A stretch of DNA of 64,000 nucleotides, taken from positions 199,908 through 263,907 of the forward strand of contig NZ_NBVR01000039.1 of NCBI RefSeq assembly GCF_002607735.1, written 5' to 3'. Under the pieces are notes generated by a model, which searched no databases, was not told the origin of the DNA, and saw only the letters and a list, made by a program, of their open reading frames with translations. Below, in pieces: positions 1-9,058 of the stretch. The stretch is from Proteus alimentorum. Lineage in GTDB: Bacteria; Pseudomonadota; Gammaproteobacteria; Enterobacterales; Enterobacteriaceae. Both the position numbers and the translations under genes were made by a program. Position 1 is the stretch's first letter. Each line of letters begins with the position of its first letter.

Positions 1-113
1 CTCCCTGGTGCAAGTGAAGCAGGATCAAGTGCTAATGCTTTTTCCATTGCGTCACGCAACGCAGGATTCATTTCTGGCATCGTAGTCAGATCTGAGGTAT
101 GTCCAAATAACAT
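1..113 (-). CDS. nanQ: NanQ/YhcH-family protein (N-terminal part, runs off the left edge)
   Basis: Only the first 37 or so codons are in the window. The translation begins MLFGHTSDL and continues with a 'NPALRDAMEKAL' helix followed by 'LAPG', which matches the start of YhcH/YiaL/YjgK (DUF386) proteins. E. coli YhcH (NanQ) is a sialic acid anomerase encoded in the nan operon. It starts 13 nt after the siaT stop on the same strand, so it is very probably the fourth gene of a nanE-nanK-siaT-nanQ unit. The family call rests on a short N-terminus plus context; the cupin-like core is outside the window. Confidence 0.8.
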   Translation of the reverse strand, partial: MLFGHTSDLTTMPEMNPALRDAMEKALALDPASLAPG

Positions 114-126
114 AGATTATTCCCTA

Positions 127-1617
127 TTAGTTTCCTGATGTTTCACTATCATCTAATGAAACTTGTTTTGCTGATGCGAAAAGCGGTGCTGTCATTGTTC
201 CTGCAATAACAACAGACATTGCGCCAATCACTCCGTAGAAGAAGAAATTAAGATCACTGCCGTAACGCGCGGCTAATACAGCAATAATACTGACAATGAT
301 CCCGACAACCGCACTACCTGCATTCGCGCGTTTAACAAAAATACCCAGCATAAACAATCCGGTCATTGGGCCCCCCATTAAACCAATCAGACTATTAAAG
401 GCATCCCAAATTTCAGATTCATCAGATAAAACTAACCAGATTGCAGCCAAGCTACTGAAGACGCCAGCAACAATAATGACCAATCTTGCGACTTTCATCT
501 TTTGTTCAGCACTGCGTTCAGATTTACTTAAGCGAGTATAAATATCAGAGTTAAAACAGCTTGAGATACTGTTTAAGCTACTCGAAATACTGGATTGAGC
601 CGCAGCAAAAATAGCTGCAATAATTAATCCAGCAATACCAACAGGCATTTCAGTCACAATAAACAGAGGCAAAATTCCCCCCGTATTAAAGCCTTCAGGT
701 AAGAAATTAGGATTTTGTTTGTAATACACAAACAAGGCAGATCCAATAGCAAAGAAGAAGATAGGAATAATGGCAACTAATTTCGCATTTGTTATCAGTG
801 TACGTTTTGTTTCTTCAATGGAATCCGTCACAATATAGCGCTGTACAACATCCTGACTTGCTGTAAACTGTTGAATATTGGCAAATAAAAATCCGATCAT
901 CAAAACAGGAATAGTGCTATCAGTCCAACTCCAACGAAATTGAGTCGTAGGGAAGAATTTATCGGCTTGTGATGTTGCAGTGAAAATTTCACTAATTCCG
1001 CCATCAACTTTAAAGCAGATCATAATAAAAATAAGAACTGCACCACCTGAAAGTAATAACCCTTGAATAACGTCAGTCCAAATAACCCCTTCAATTCCGC
1101 CCATCCATGTATAAATAATACATAGCAAGCTAATCAGTACGATTAAAACAACGGGGTCTATACCCATAAAAGGACGAAGAGCAAGTACCGTTAAATACGT
1201 AATAATAGCGACTCGACCAATATGGAATAACATAAATGAAAGGCTGGCAAATAAACGACTGCGTACATCAAAACGGGCTTCTAAATACTCATAAGCCGAA
1301 GTGATTTTTAATTTTCTAAAGAAAGGAATGTAAAAATAAAAAACTAAAGGCAAAATAGCAATAGCCAAATATTGCCCGATAATAAACGTCCAGTCGGAGG
1401 TATAGGCTTTTGCTGGGATCGACATAAAAGTAATTGAACTTAAAGTAGTCGCAAAGACAGAAACCCCAGCCGCCCAACCAGGCACTCGACCTCCTCCACG
1501 AAAATAATCATCCGCTGTTTTTTGGCGTTTAGAGAAATAAACACCCACGAGTAACATTGCTGCCAAATAACCAAACAGCACTGCATAGTTAATAAAACCA
1601 AAATCATGTAATTGCAT
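127..1617 (-). CDS. siaT: Na+-coupled sialic acid symporter SiaT (SSS family)
   Basis: A 496-residue sodium:solute symporter with about 13 hydrophobic segments. It takes up N-acetylneuraminate across the inner membrane. I recognise it as a close match to the P. mirabilis SiaT of known structure. Residues I recall as ligands there are all present: substrate site T58, S60, T63, Q82, R135 and F243; Na2 site A56, L59, S342 and S343; and the extra Na3 site D182, S342, S345 and S346. Start ATG at 1617 is 51 nt after nanK on the same strand. Enterobacteria such as E. coli use an MFS NanT instead, so the transporter class is a genus-level marker. Alternative names are nanT or 'sodium:solute symporter'. 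Confidence 0.96.
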   Translation of the reverse strand: MQLHDFGFINYAVLFGYLAAMLLVGVYFSKRQKTADDYFRGGGRVPGWAAGVSVFATTLSSITFMSIPAKAYTSDWTFIIGQYLAIAILPLVFYFYIPFFRKLKITSAYEYLEARFDVRSRLFASLSFMLFHIGRVAIITYLTVLALRPFMGIDPVVLIVLISLLCIIYTWMGGIEGVIWTDVIQGLLLSGGAVLIFIMICFKVDGGISEIFTATSQADKFFPTTQFRWSWTDSTIPVLMIGFLFANIQQFTASQDVVQRYIVTDSIEETKRTLITNAKLVAIIPIFFFAIGSALFVYYKQNPNFLPEGFNTGGILPLFIVTEMPVGIAGLIIAAIFAAAQSSISSSLNSISSCFNSDIYTRLSKSERSAEQKMKVARLVIIVAGVFSSLAAIWLVLSDESEIWDAFNSLIGLMGGPMTGLFMLGIFVKRANAGSAVVGIIVSIIAVLAARYGSDLNFFFYGVIGAMSVVIAGTMTAPLFASAKQVSLDDSETSGN

Positions 1618-1668
1618 TTTTTAGTCCTGCCATATGTAGGGTAAAAGGTAAGTTTTACGACAGTTTTT

Positions 1669-2538
1669 TTATTGCTCTCTAGCCCAAAGGACAGCGCCCC
1701 AGAGCCCGGCATCATGATGATAGTGAGCCGATAATATCGGCACTTGTAATGCAACTGGTTGCTTTATCTGGGCAGCTTGAACGAGTTCGATATATCCCTT
1801 TGCTAGCCCAACACTTCCCCCAAGAACGACACAATCAGCATCCGTTGTTGCTTTAATATCGGTCACCAAATTTGCAATGGTGTTTGCTGAACGTTCAATA
1901 ATTGATTTTGCTTGTGAATTTCCCTGATGAAAGGCAGCAAAAATCGCTTTTGCATCTTTTCCGGCTAGCTCCTCTGTCGCTTGCGACGCAATTGCACGGC
2001 CAGAAGCGATTGTTTCAACACAACCATAGCGACCACAACCACAAAGTGGACCATGAGGATCAGCAAGCGTGTGACCTAAATGGCCTGCTATACCTCGCTT
2101 TCCAGTAGAAAGTTGTCCTTGTTGAATGACGCCACCGCCGACACCTGTCGATACGGTGATAAATGCCATATCAGAAATAGTGTCACGGCGATGATCATAT
2201 TCAGCCCATGTGGCTGCTTGAGCATCGTTGAGTAGCCAACAAGGCAATCCGGTGAGTGCAAAAAGTGTTTCTTTTAAAGGAAAATCTTTTAGCCCACCTA
2301 AATTATCAGGATTCAACGCGGTCAAAATGCCATTGCAAATAATCCCTGTTGATGCAACAGCAACGCTATCTGCATAGCGTTTTAGCGGTGTAGTAATAGC
2401 AACTAAGGCTTCATAAAGTTGCATTGGTGATGCACTTGCAGGTGTAGCTATCTGAGTATGTTGTGTCAGTTGGTTATCTCGACTAATTAGTGCCGCCGAG
2501 ATTTTTGTTCCTCCAATATCAATGGCTAATGTATTCAT
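1669..2538 (-). CDS. nanK: N-acetylmannosamine kinase NanK (ROK family)
   Basis: Phosphorylates N-acetylmannosamine with ATP to ManNAc-6-P, the second cytoplasmic step of sialic acid breakdown. The 289-residue protein has the ROK layout: an N-terminal phosphate-binding motif [13 protein letters not shown] at residues 5-17, a central 'TVSTGVGGG' loop, and a ROK zinc/sugar signature around residues 152-176 (GHLGHT...[10 protein letters not shown]). The start ATG overlaps the nanE stop by 4 nt (ATGA), indicating translational coupling. Length is normal for the family (E. coli NanK 291 aa). It could in principle be another ROK sugar kinase, but the position between nanE and siaT decides the assignment. 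Confidence 0.94.
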   Translation of the reverse strand: MNTLAIDIGGTKISAALISRDNQLTQHTQIATPASASPMQLYEALVAITTPLKRYADSVAVASTGIICNGILTALNPDNLGGLKDFPLKETLFALTGLPCWLLNDAQAATWAEYDHRRDTISDMAFITVSTGVGGGVIQQGQLSTGKRGIAGHLGHTLADPHGPLCGCGRYGCVETIASGRAIASQATEELAGKDAKAIFAAFHQGNSQAKSIIERSANTIANLVTDIKATTDADCVVLGGSVGLAKGYIELVQAAQIKQPVALQVPILSAHYHHDAGLWGAVLWAREQ

Positions 2539-3233
2539 TTATCTAACTCCTGCTGCCACTTTAATGCCTGAGTAAACCAATCACAGACATGCTCAAGACG
2601 CGTTATTGCAGAGCCTACCGTGACAGCCCAAGCACCGGCTTGCATTCCCCTTGCGGCTATCATTGGTGTGTTATAACGTCCTTCGGCAATCACTCTGCAT
2701 CCCTTTTCTGCCAATGCCGTAACCAGCTGTAAGTCAGGTAACTTTGGTATTTCACCACCGGTATAACCCGACATCGTTGAACCAATAAATTCAGTGCCTA
2801 ACTCTTGGCAATACATACCTTCATCAAAGGTGGCGCAATCTGCCATCGCCAATTTTCCTAAATGATGAATATGAGTTAATAACGTTTTCACGGGTACAGG
2901 ACGTACACGATCAGTACCATCAAAGGCAATAATATCGGCGCCCGCTTTAGCCAAGTCATCAACATCACTAAGCCATGGCGTGATCCTCACTGAGCTATCA
3001 GGTAAATCACGCTTCACGATGCCAATAATCGGCACATCAATAAGAGGACGAGTTGCTCTTAAATTATCAATTCCCTCAATACGCACTGCGATTGCTCCCG
3101 CATTTACCGCAGCTTGAGCCATTGCAGCAACAATCTCTGGCTTATCCATTGGGCTATTATCAACCGGTTGGCAAGAGACAATTAGCCCACCTTTTTGTTG
3201 AATATCTTTAGTCATCTTTTCAATTAGCGCCAT
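2535..3233 (-). CDS. nanE: N-acetylmannosamine-6-phosphate 2-epimerase NanE
   Basis: Converts ManNAc-6-P to GlcNAc-6-P, which then enters the nag pathway. The 232-residue protein is a TIM barrel of the NanE family. The likely catalytic pair is K74 (in 'GIVKRD') and E184 (in 'VIAEGRY'), with phosphate-binding 'VGSAIT' near the C-terminus. It is the first gene of the nanE-nanK-siaT-nanQ unit: upstream lies an intergenic region of about 200 bp with an inverted repeat, a TATAAT box and a CRP-like site. The ATG at 3233 is the only good start in this frame. Confidence 0.95.
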   Translation of the reverse strand: MALIEKMTKDIQQKGGLIVSCQPVDNSPMDKPEIVAAMAQAAVNAGAIAVRIEGIDNLRATRPLIDVPIIGIVKRDLPDSSVRITPWLSDVDDLAKAGADIIAFDGTDRVRPVPVKTLLTHIHHLGKLAMADCATFDEGMYCQELGTEFIGSTMSGYTGGEIPKLPDLQLVTALAEKGCRVIAEGRYNTPMIAARGMQAGAWAVTVGSAITRLEHVCDWFTQALKWQQELDK

Positions 3234-3265
3234 TTTGAACTCACTGTTCTCTTCTTTTGAAATGT

Positions 3266-3338
3266 AACTCCAAATTATAGTATTTTACGGAGTTTAATTT
3301 CTCAATCAGAAAAACAGTAATTTGTGAAGAAGATCAAA
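3266..3338 (-). promoter_or_regulatory. nanE promoter: inverted-repeat operator over the -10 box and an upstream CRP-like site
   Basis: On the minus strand a TATAAT box (3279-3274) lies inside the inverted repeat AACTCC-N17-GGAGTT (3266-3294). Upstream is TGTGA-N6-TCAAA (3323-3338), a good match to the CRP half-site pair. The distance from the CRP centre (3330.5) to the first base of the -10 box is 51.5 nt, which puts CRP near position -62, typical of class I activation. No good -35 is visible, consistent with activator dependence. The same arrangement occurs before nanM. Binding by CRP or by a nan repressor is inferred. Confidence 0.7.
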
Positions 3339-3374
3339 CAATAGCCAAGCTTTCGCAACTCACTGATAAATAGA

Positions 3375-3409
3375 TAAAATAAAAAGTAGAGTGATGTTCC
3401 CACCACTCT
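3375..3409 (-). terminator. Terminator of nanM-nanC
   Basis: Stem AGAGTG/CACTCT (3388-3393 and 3404-3409) with a 10-nt loop. On the minus strand it is followed by a T-rich run (complement of 3375-3387). It sits 34 nt past the nanC stop and separates nanM-nanC from the nanE promoter. A T-rich stretch on the plus side may make it bidirectional. Confidence 0.7.
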
Positions 3410-3442
3410 TCCTCTTTTTTATTCTGCTTTACTTAACTTAAA

Positions 3443-4138
3443 TTAGAAATGGAACTGCAACCCGACTCGATAACGTGTCTGACGAGCATCACTAAGAGGG
3501 CTTACCGCCATATTGCCAACTTCAATATAAGGTGTGAAAGTACTGTTGATTTGATAAGAGAAAGCAACGTTATGTTCATAATTACGTTTTTTATTATCAT
3601 ATTTTATGGCGTCGCTATACATTTGAGTATAATCATATTCCACTTTAAATTTGTTATATTTATAACCGATAAAACCATCAAGACGATTTGTTTTTTCATC
3701 ATCAACCCCTTGTTTTGTTTTACGGGCATAATCAAAACGATAACGTCCTGCAATATATAAACCATTATCAAAGTTATATTGTGCTTTTAAATAAGGTTTA
3801 TATATAGAAGTATCTGTTACGGTTTCAAAAATAAGGCCAGGCTGCAATGTAATATTGCTATTTAGTTTATAGTTATAACTTAATCCCATTTCAATCGCAT
3901 TATTAACAACATCACTAAATAGCTTATCTTTTTCACCATCAACACCACCGGATTTAACGCTAGCATCAATATAAAAACCAATGCCATTCGAAAAAGAGTG
4001 AATAAATGCAATTCTATCTTTATTAATTCGAGTAGAGTCTGCATATTCATGACGGAAATCTAATGTAGTCGCATATAATTGAGATGACATTAATAAAGTA
4101 CAGCATGACAATAAAAGTTTTTTCTTTTTATTTAGCAT
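3443..4138 (-). CDS. nanC: N-acetylneuraminate outer-membrane channel NanC (KdgM family)
   Basis: An outer-membrane beta-barrel porin that lets sialic acid into the periplasm when general porins are scarce. The 231-residue product has a Lys-rich N-terminus, a hydrophobic stretch and a signal peptidase site near 'QLYATT'. After it come alternating beta-strands and a C-terminal 'YRVGLQFHF' ending in Phe, the usual BAM recognition end. Length fits the KdgM/NanC family. A longer reading from 4153 exists, but the second Met at 4138 begins a standard signal peptide, so I use it. It lies downstream of nanM with an 82-nt gap and is followed by a terminator. Confidence 0.88.
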   Translation of the reverse strand: MLNKKKKLLLSCCTLLMSSQLYATTLDFRHEYADSTRINKDRIAFIHSFSNGIGFYIDASVKSGGVDGEKDKLFSDVVNNAIEMGLSYNYKLNSNITLQPGLIFETVTDTSIYKPYLKAQYNFDNGLYIAGRYRFDYARKTKQGVDDEKTNRLDGFIGYKYNKFKVEYDYTQMYSDAIKYDNKKRNYEHNVAFSYQINSTFTPYIEVGNMAVSPLSDARQTRYRVGLQFHF

Positions 4139-4220
4139 AATGTTTATCCACAAAGGTGAGATCCCCTGAATTAATCAAGGAGATCTTTATGAATTATTTT
4201 AATTTATATGTAGGAAGAGA

Positions 4221-5378
4221 TTATTCAATAATTAATTGTTTATCTTTCATCGTTAAAGTAATAACTGAATTAACAGCTTCACCTTTATTTGTTTCGCCTC
4301 CAATTAAATAAAGTGAATTATCATGTGAAACAGTAACGCCATAACCAAGAGGAAGAGGTAATTCACCAATAACTTTCCATTGATTATTAATAAAGCCATA
4401 AATTTCTTTATGCCATGCCTTTTCTAACCCTTGATGCGCAAAGTAATGTTGCTGTGCATAGTTTGCCTGTGCTCCCGGAAAATTAGCCCCACCAGCAACA
4501 AGTAAAGTGTGCATACTATAACCTGCAAATGCACCCGCTAAACCATCTTGCCGCTGATTAGGTGTAGGATCAGGTAGTTTCTGAACAACAGAATTCCACT
4601 GTAACTGATTATTTTTTAATGTGGCGGTTTGTACTTCACTAGTGCGTAATCCTGGCTTTATTTCACCATTGATTAAAGTGATTTTATTGCCATCATAAAC
4701 TAGTGAAGAACCTGCTGTTCCATTAAATGGCATAACACCTAATAATCTCCATTGATTATTTTTAGCATTATATTCCATTATATTTCGATTAAAAAAATAA
4801 CCTTCTGCTGGCTTATTAAAATAATCACTAATGACTTTTTTATTTTCAGTTTCATTTGATTTAGTTCGATTTAAATCAATGAAATAACCGTCAAATATTT
4901 GTTGATTAACACCGCCAATAATAATAGCTTGATCATTGTTAATATTAATTCCTGTGTGCCCAACTAATCCATAAGGTGCTCGTGTATTGATCTTTTCCCA
5001 TTTATTTTCTTTTGGTGAATAGCGATAAACATCTGTAAGCGCACTCATTGTTTCGCTATTTTCATTTTCTTTCCCAGCGCCACCAATAATATAAATATCG
5101 TTATCTAGTGTTAGTGCAATAGCTTGGTCTCTTTGTGTTCCGGGAAAATCTGCTATTTTTTCCCATTGTTTCATCGAACTATTGAGATCAAGCTTATACC
5201 ATGATTTTCCCGCTGTACCTAAACCAACATAAATAACATTTTCGCTGATTGTTCCCGCGCCACTTTTAAATGTCATAGGCAAATCAGGAAGTTTTTCTGC
5301 AAAACTAATAGATGTGAATATTGCCGACACCAGCATTACAGAAAGACAGGAGTAAGGTATTTTCTTTATTCTGTTCAT
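4221..5378 (-). CDS. nanM: N-acetylneuraminate epimerase (mutarotase) NanM
   Basis: A periplasmic enzyme that speeds the alpha-to-beta anomer change of free sialic acid, which speeds uptake. The 385-residue protein has a signal peptide (about residues 1-27, ending near 'SISFAEK') and a six-bladed Kelch beta-propeller. Kelch repeats with Gly-Gly turns are visible, such as 'IYIIGGAGKE', 'AIIIGGVNQ', 'LLVAGGANFPG' and 'LYLIGGETN'. First gene of a nanM-nanC unit, with its own promoter at 5437-5506. The 'FAGYSMHTLLVAGGANFPGA' stretch is characteristic of NanM. No sialidase gene is in view, so free sialic acid is presumably supplied from outside. Confidence 0.92.
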   Translation of the reverse strand: MNRIKKIPYSCLSVMLVSAIFTSISFAEKLPDLPMTFKSGAGTISENVIYVGLGTAGKSWYKLDLNSSMKQWEKIADFPGTQRDQAIALTLDNDIYIIGGAGKENENSETMSALTDVYRYSPKENKWEKINTRAPYGLVGHTGININNDQAIIIGGVNQQIFDGYFIDLNRTKSNETENKKVISDYFNKPAEGYFFNRNIMEYNAKNNQWRLLGVMPFNGTAGSSLVYDGNKITLINGEIKPGLRTSEVQTATLKNNQLQWNSVVQKLPDPTPNQRQDGLAGAFAGYSMHTLLVAGGANFPGAQANYAQQHYFAHQGLEKAWHKEIYGFINNQWKVIGELPLPLGYGVTVSHDNSLYLIGGETNKGEAVNSVITLTMKDKQLIIE

Positions 5379-5436
5379 ACTTATTAGCTCTTATTATTGT
5401 CATCAAGTAGGGTATTTTTCTTGTATCTTGAATATC

Positions 5437-5506
5437 ACTCCAATATATAATTATTTTCGGAGTTAAACTTCAAATCGATCTTTTCTGAATTGTGAAGGCG
5501 ATCAAA
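5437..5506 (-). promoter_or_regulatory. nanM promoter: inverted repeat plus CRP-like site, matching that of nanE
   Basis: ACTCC-N17-GGAGT (5437-5463) has the same arms and the same spacing as the repeat before nanE. The -10 candidate is TATATT (5447-5442, minus strand). The CRP-like site is TGTGA-N6-TCAAA (5491-5506). Its centre to the first base of the -10 is again 51.5 nt. The same two elements at the same geometry argue for common control of the two nan units. The identity of the repressor is unknown; I found no E. coli NanR-type GGTATA tandem repeat. Confidence 0.68.
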
Positions 5507-5756
5507 ATGTCTATTTTTTAACCTTCTATTTTCACAGCTTTACTTAAGCTAAATTTAGGGATAAAAAACTGACAGTTGAATAAAAAATAGTCATAAAAAT
5601 TTATTGTTGAGATTTTATGCAGAATATAATGTCATTTCTTTTACAGTAAAAATTTTTATGATAAAGGTAAAAATGGAGTTTTATTTCAAATGCCTTTTTA
5701 ATCGATTTAATGCTCATTTTTACCCTGTGTGTTAATTGAAAAATTAGTTATTTAAC

Positions 5757-5800
5757 ATGATGAAAATCAAACTAATTTGTTATTTTTTAATATAATTTGT
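5757..5800 (+). promoter_or_regulatory. FNR-type promoter of the formate dehydrogenase operon
   Basis: ATGAT-GAAA-ATCAA (5757-5770) matches the FNR consensus TTGAT-N4-ATCAA at nine of ten informative bases. A perfect TATAAT follows at 5791-5796. With a start near 5803-5805 the FNR centre (5763.5) is at about -40 to -41.5, the class II position. The 5' leader would then be about 195 nt, and it contains an imperfect hairpin GGACGTTT/AAACGCCC just before the ribosome binding site (5943-5961). FNR control is known for E. coli fdnGHI; here it is inferred from sequence alone. Confidence 0.68.
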
Positions 5801-6000
5801 ATCCGCATTGTTAGTATGGATTTATTTTTTTTCCTCGTTATAATCACCAACGTCATTTTAAGTAGTAGTTCATCACATTGAGTTCATAAAACGATACTCA
5901 GGTCTGTCTTGAATGATTGAAAAATGAAATCTTATCTTTACTGGACGTTTTTTAAACGCCCGGTACGGATGTTATTTATCAATTTATCAAGGAGACACTG

Positions 6001-9000
6001 ATGCAAATCAGTCGTAGATCGTTCTTTAAGATCTGTGCTGGCGGTATGGCAGGCACATCTGCTGCATTACTAGGCTTAGCACCTGAAGTATCTATTGCGA
6101 ACGCTCGCCAATATAAATTATTACGTTCCGTTGAAACTCGTAATAACTGCACTTATTGTTCTGTGGGTTGCGGTATTTTGATGTATAGCCTTGGGGATGG
6201 CGCAAAGAATGTCGATAAAAGTATTTATCACATTGAAGGCGACCCTGATCATCCTGTTAGCCGTGGCTCTTTATGCCCGAAAGGCGCAGGGCTTGTCGAT
6301 TATATCCACAGTGAAAATCGCCTGAAATATCCTGAATATCGTAGACCCGGCTCTGATAAGTGGGAGCGTATTTCATGGAATGAAGCGATTGATAAAATCG
6401 CACGCTTAATGAAAAAAGATCGCGATGAAAACTTTGTTACCCATAATGAAAAAGGGCAAGAAGTTAACCGCTGGCTAACAACCGGTATGCTTTGTTCATC
6501 TGCTGCCAGTAATGAAACAGGCATTCTAGATAATAAATTTTCTCGTTCATTAGGCATGATTGCTATCGATTGTCAGGCGAGACTTTGCCATGCACCAACC
6601 GTTGCTGCATTAGCGCCAACCTTCGGTCGAGGAGCAATGACCAATAACTGGGTTGATATTAAAAACGCTAACGTTGTGCTGATCATGGGCGGTAACCCCG
6701 CTGAAGCGCATCCAGTCGGTTTTAAATGGGTTATCGAAGCTAAAATTAAGAACAATGCGAAGGTTATCGTTGTCGATCCTCGTTTTAACCGTAGTGCTTC
6801 CGTTGCCGACCTCTACTCTCCTATTCGTGCAGGCTCTGATACTGCGTTTTTATTAGGTGTGATTAATTACCTTATCGAACACAATAAAATTCAGCATGAA
6901 TATGTGAAAGCCTATACCAATGCTTCATTAATTGTACGTGAAGATTTTAGCTTTGAGGAAGGTCTTTTCAGTGGGTTTGATAAAGAGAACCAAAGCTACG
7001 ATAAAACCTCATGGCACTATGAACTTGATGAGAAAGGTTTGGCATTAAGAGATAATTCACTACAACATCCTCGTTGTGTGTGGAATCTTTTAAAACAACA
7101 TGTTTCACGCTATACCCCTGAAATTGTTACCACACTTTGTGGTACGCCATTAGAAGATTTCACCTATATCTGTGAAGCCCTTGCGTCTACTAGCGTAAAA
7201 GACCGAACCTCAACTATTTTGTATGCCCTTGGTTGGACACACCATACAGGAGGCGCGCAAACTATCCGTGCAGCAGGTATGATCCAGTTATTATTAGGTA
7301 ACGTGGGTATGCCGGGTGGCGGTGTCAATGCATTACGTGGGCACTCTAATATCCAAGGTTATAGCGATTTGGGTTTATTATCATTAAACCTACCAGGTTA
7401 TATGCCTCTGCCTAATGAAAAACAGACATCATTAGAAACTTACTTATCCCAAGTGACACCCAAAACAGTGGTTGCAGACCAAGTTAACTACTGGAAAAGA
7501 ACCCCTGATTTCTTTATTAGTTTGCTAAAAAGCTTCTGGGGTGAGCACGCCACGGCTCAAAATGAGTGGGGCTATCATTGGTTACCGAAATGGGATAAAA
7601 GCTACGACATCATGGCGCAAACCCAATTGATGATCGATGGCAAAATGAATGGCTATATCGTTCAAGGTTTTAACCCATTAGCCGCCTTTGCAGATAAAAA
7701 TAAATGCAGTGCTGCCTTAGCCAAATTGAAATATATGGTGGTTATCGATCCGTTAGTCACAGAATCGTCTAACTTCTGGCAAAATCACGGCGAAATGAAT
7801 GATGTCACACCTGCAGATATTCAAACTGAAATCTTCCGTTTACCATCTTCTTGTTTTGCAGAAGAAAATGGCTCAATTGCAAACTCAGGCCGCTGGCTAC
7901 AATGGCACTGGGCTGGCGCTAAACCACCAGCACAAGCATGGCACGATGGTAAAATTTTAGGGCATCTGTTGATGCGTCTACGCGAGCTTTATCGCGAAGA
8001 AGGCGGTGTTTGTCCTGAACCTGTCATGAATCTGTCTTGGAACTACGTTGACCCTTACGATCCTCAGCCTGAAGAAGTCGCAAAAGAGGCAAATGGTCAA
8101 GCAATGCAAGATATCTTTGATGAAACAGGCAAATTGTTGTTTAAAAAAGGACAACAGCTTGATGGTTTCCATCAACTGAAATCCGACGGTTCAACAGCCA
8201 GTTTCTGTTGGGTTTATTCCGGTTGCTGGACTGAAAAAGGCAACCAAATGGCCAACCGTGATAACGCCGATCCATCAGGTTTAGGTTGTACGCCGGGTTG
8301 GGCGTTTGCATGGCCTCAAAACCGCCGAGTGTTATATAACCGTGCATCTGTTGACCCACAAGGTCAACCATGGGATGAAAAACGCCAATTGATCAAATGG
8401 AATGGTAATCAATGGGTTGGCCCTGATGTGCCAGACTATAGCAACGCAGCCCCTAATAGCGGTGTAGGTCCTTTTATTATGCAGCCGGAAGGTATGGGAC
8501 GCTTGTTTGCCGTTGATAAAATGGCTGATGGTCCATTCCCCGAATTCTATGAACCATTTGAATCACCAACAGAAGAGAATATTCTGCACCCGAACGTCTC
8601 TCGTAACCCTGTTGCACGGTTATACAGCTACGATGCCGAACATTTAGGTAAAGCGAATGAATTCCCTTATGTGGCAACAACCTATTCAATTACTGAATTA
8701 TTCCGCCATTGGACTAAACACTCTCTGATCAATGCCATTGCACAGCCTGATCAATTTATTGAGATTGGTGAGCAGCTTGCTTCACGCAAAGGCATTGTGG
8801 CAGGTGATGAAGTTAAAGTCAGCGCTAAACGTGGCTATATCAAAGCCAAAGCCGTGGTCACTAAGCGTATTAGACCACTGACGATTAATGGCAAAGTGGT
8901 TGATACTATCGGTATTCCTTGTCACTGGGGCTTTGAGGGTGCGACTCGCAAAGGTTTCCTTGCCAACACATTAACGCCATCAGTGGGTGATGCAAACTCA

Positions 9001-9048
9001 TTCACACCTGAATATAAAGCGTTTTTAGTTAATATCGAAAAGGCATAA
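6001..9048 (+). CDS. fdnG: Formate dehydrogenase-N/O alpha subunit, Cys-type (selenocysteine replaced)
   Basis: The catalytic molybdenum subunit of the membrane-bound periplasmic-facing formate dehydrogenase, which oxidises formate to CO2 and feeds the quinone pool. 1015 residues, the same length as E. coli FdnG. It has a twin-arginine signal (SRRSFFK, residues 4-10), an N-terminal [4Fe-4S] motif C50, C53, C57, C92 with K94, and a C-terminal molydopterin-dinucleotide domain. Codon 196, which is UGA/selenocysteine in E. coli FdnG/FdoG, is TGC (6586-6588) in the context '[19 protein letters not shown]'. The gene therefore reads through without recoding. Start is set by AAGGAG 9 nt upstream. The FNR-like promoter favours fdn over fdo, but the two paralogues cannot be separated with certainty. 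Confidence 0.93.
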   Translation: MQISRRSFFKICAGGMAGTSAALLGLAPEVSIANARQYKLLRSVETRNNCTYCSVGCGILMYSLGDGAKNVDKSIYHIEGDPDHPVSRGSLCPKGAGLVDYIHSENRLKYPEYRRPGSDKWERISWNEAIDKIARLMKKDRDENFVTHNEKGQEVNRWLTTGMLCSSAASNETGILDNKFSRSLGMIAIDCQARLCHAPTVAALAPTFGRGAMTNNWVDIKNANVVLIMGGNPAEAHPVGFKWVIEAKIKNNAKVIVVDPRFNRSASVADLYSPIRAGSDTAFLLGVINYLIEHNKIQHEYVKAYTNASLIVREDFSFEEGLFSGFDKENQSYDKTSWHYELDEKGLALRDNSLQHPRCVWNLLKQHVSRYTPEIVTTLCGTPLEDFTYICEALASTSVKDRTSTILYALGWTHHTGGAQTIRAAGMIQLLLGNVGMPGGGVNALRGHSNIQGYSDLGLLSLNLPGYMPLPNEKQTSLETYLSQVTPKTVVADQVNYWKRTPDFFISLLKSFWGEHATAQNEWGYHWLPKWDKSYDIMAQTQLMIDGKMNGYIVQGFNPLAAFADKNKCSAALAKLKYMVVIDPLVTESSNFWQNHGEMNDVTPADIQTEIFRLPSSCFAEENGSIANSGRWLQWHWAGAKPPAQAWHDGKILGHLLMRLRELYREEGGVCPEPVMNLSWNYVDPYDPQPEEVAKEANGQAMQDIFDETGKLLFKKGQQLDGFHQLKSDGSTASFCWVYSGCWTEKGNQMANRDNADPSGLGCTPGWAFAWPQNRRVLYNRASVDPQGQPWDEKRQLIKWNGNQWVGPDVPDYSNAAPNSGVGPFIMQPEGMGRLFAVDKMADGPFPEFYEPFESPTEENILHPNVSRNPVARLYSYDAEHLGKANEFPYVATTYSITELFRHWTKHSLINAIAQPDQFIEIGEQLASRKGIVAGDEVKVSAKRGYIKAKAVVTKRIRPLTINGKVVDTIGIPCHWGFEGATRKGFLANTLTPSVGDANSFTPEYKAFLVNIEKA

Positions 9049-9058
9049 GGGGAAACTG

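Noticed and set aside
1440..1754. 104-codon minus-strand frame overlapping the nanK-siaT junction
   Set aside because: It lies in another frame of two well supported genes and has no recognisable features.
3234..3442. E. coli-type NanR operator (tandem GGTATA)
   Set aside because: No such tandem repeat in either nan promoter; the shared element is an ACTCC-N17-GGAGT inverted repeat.
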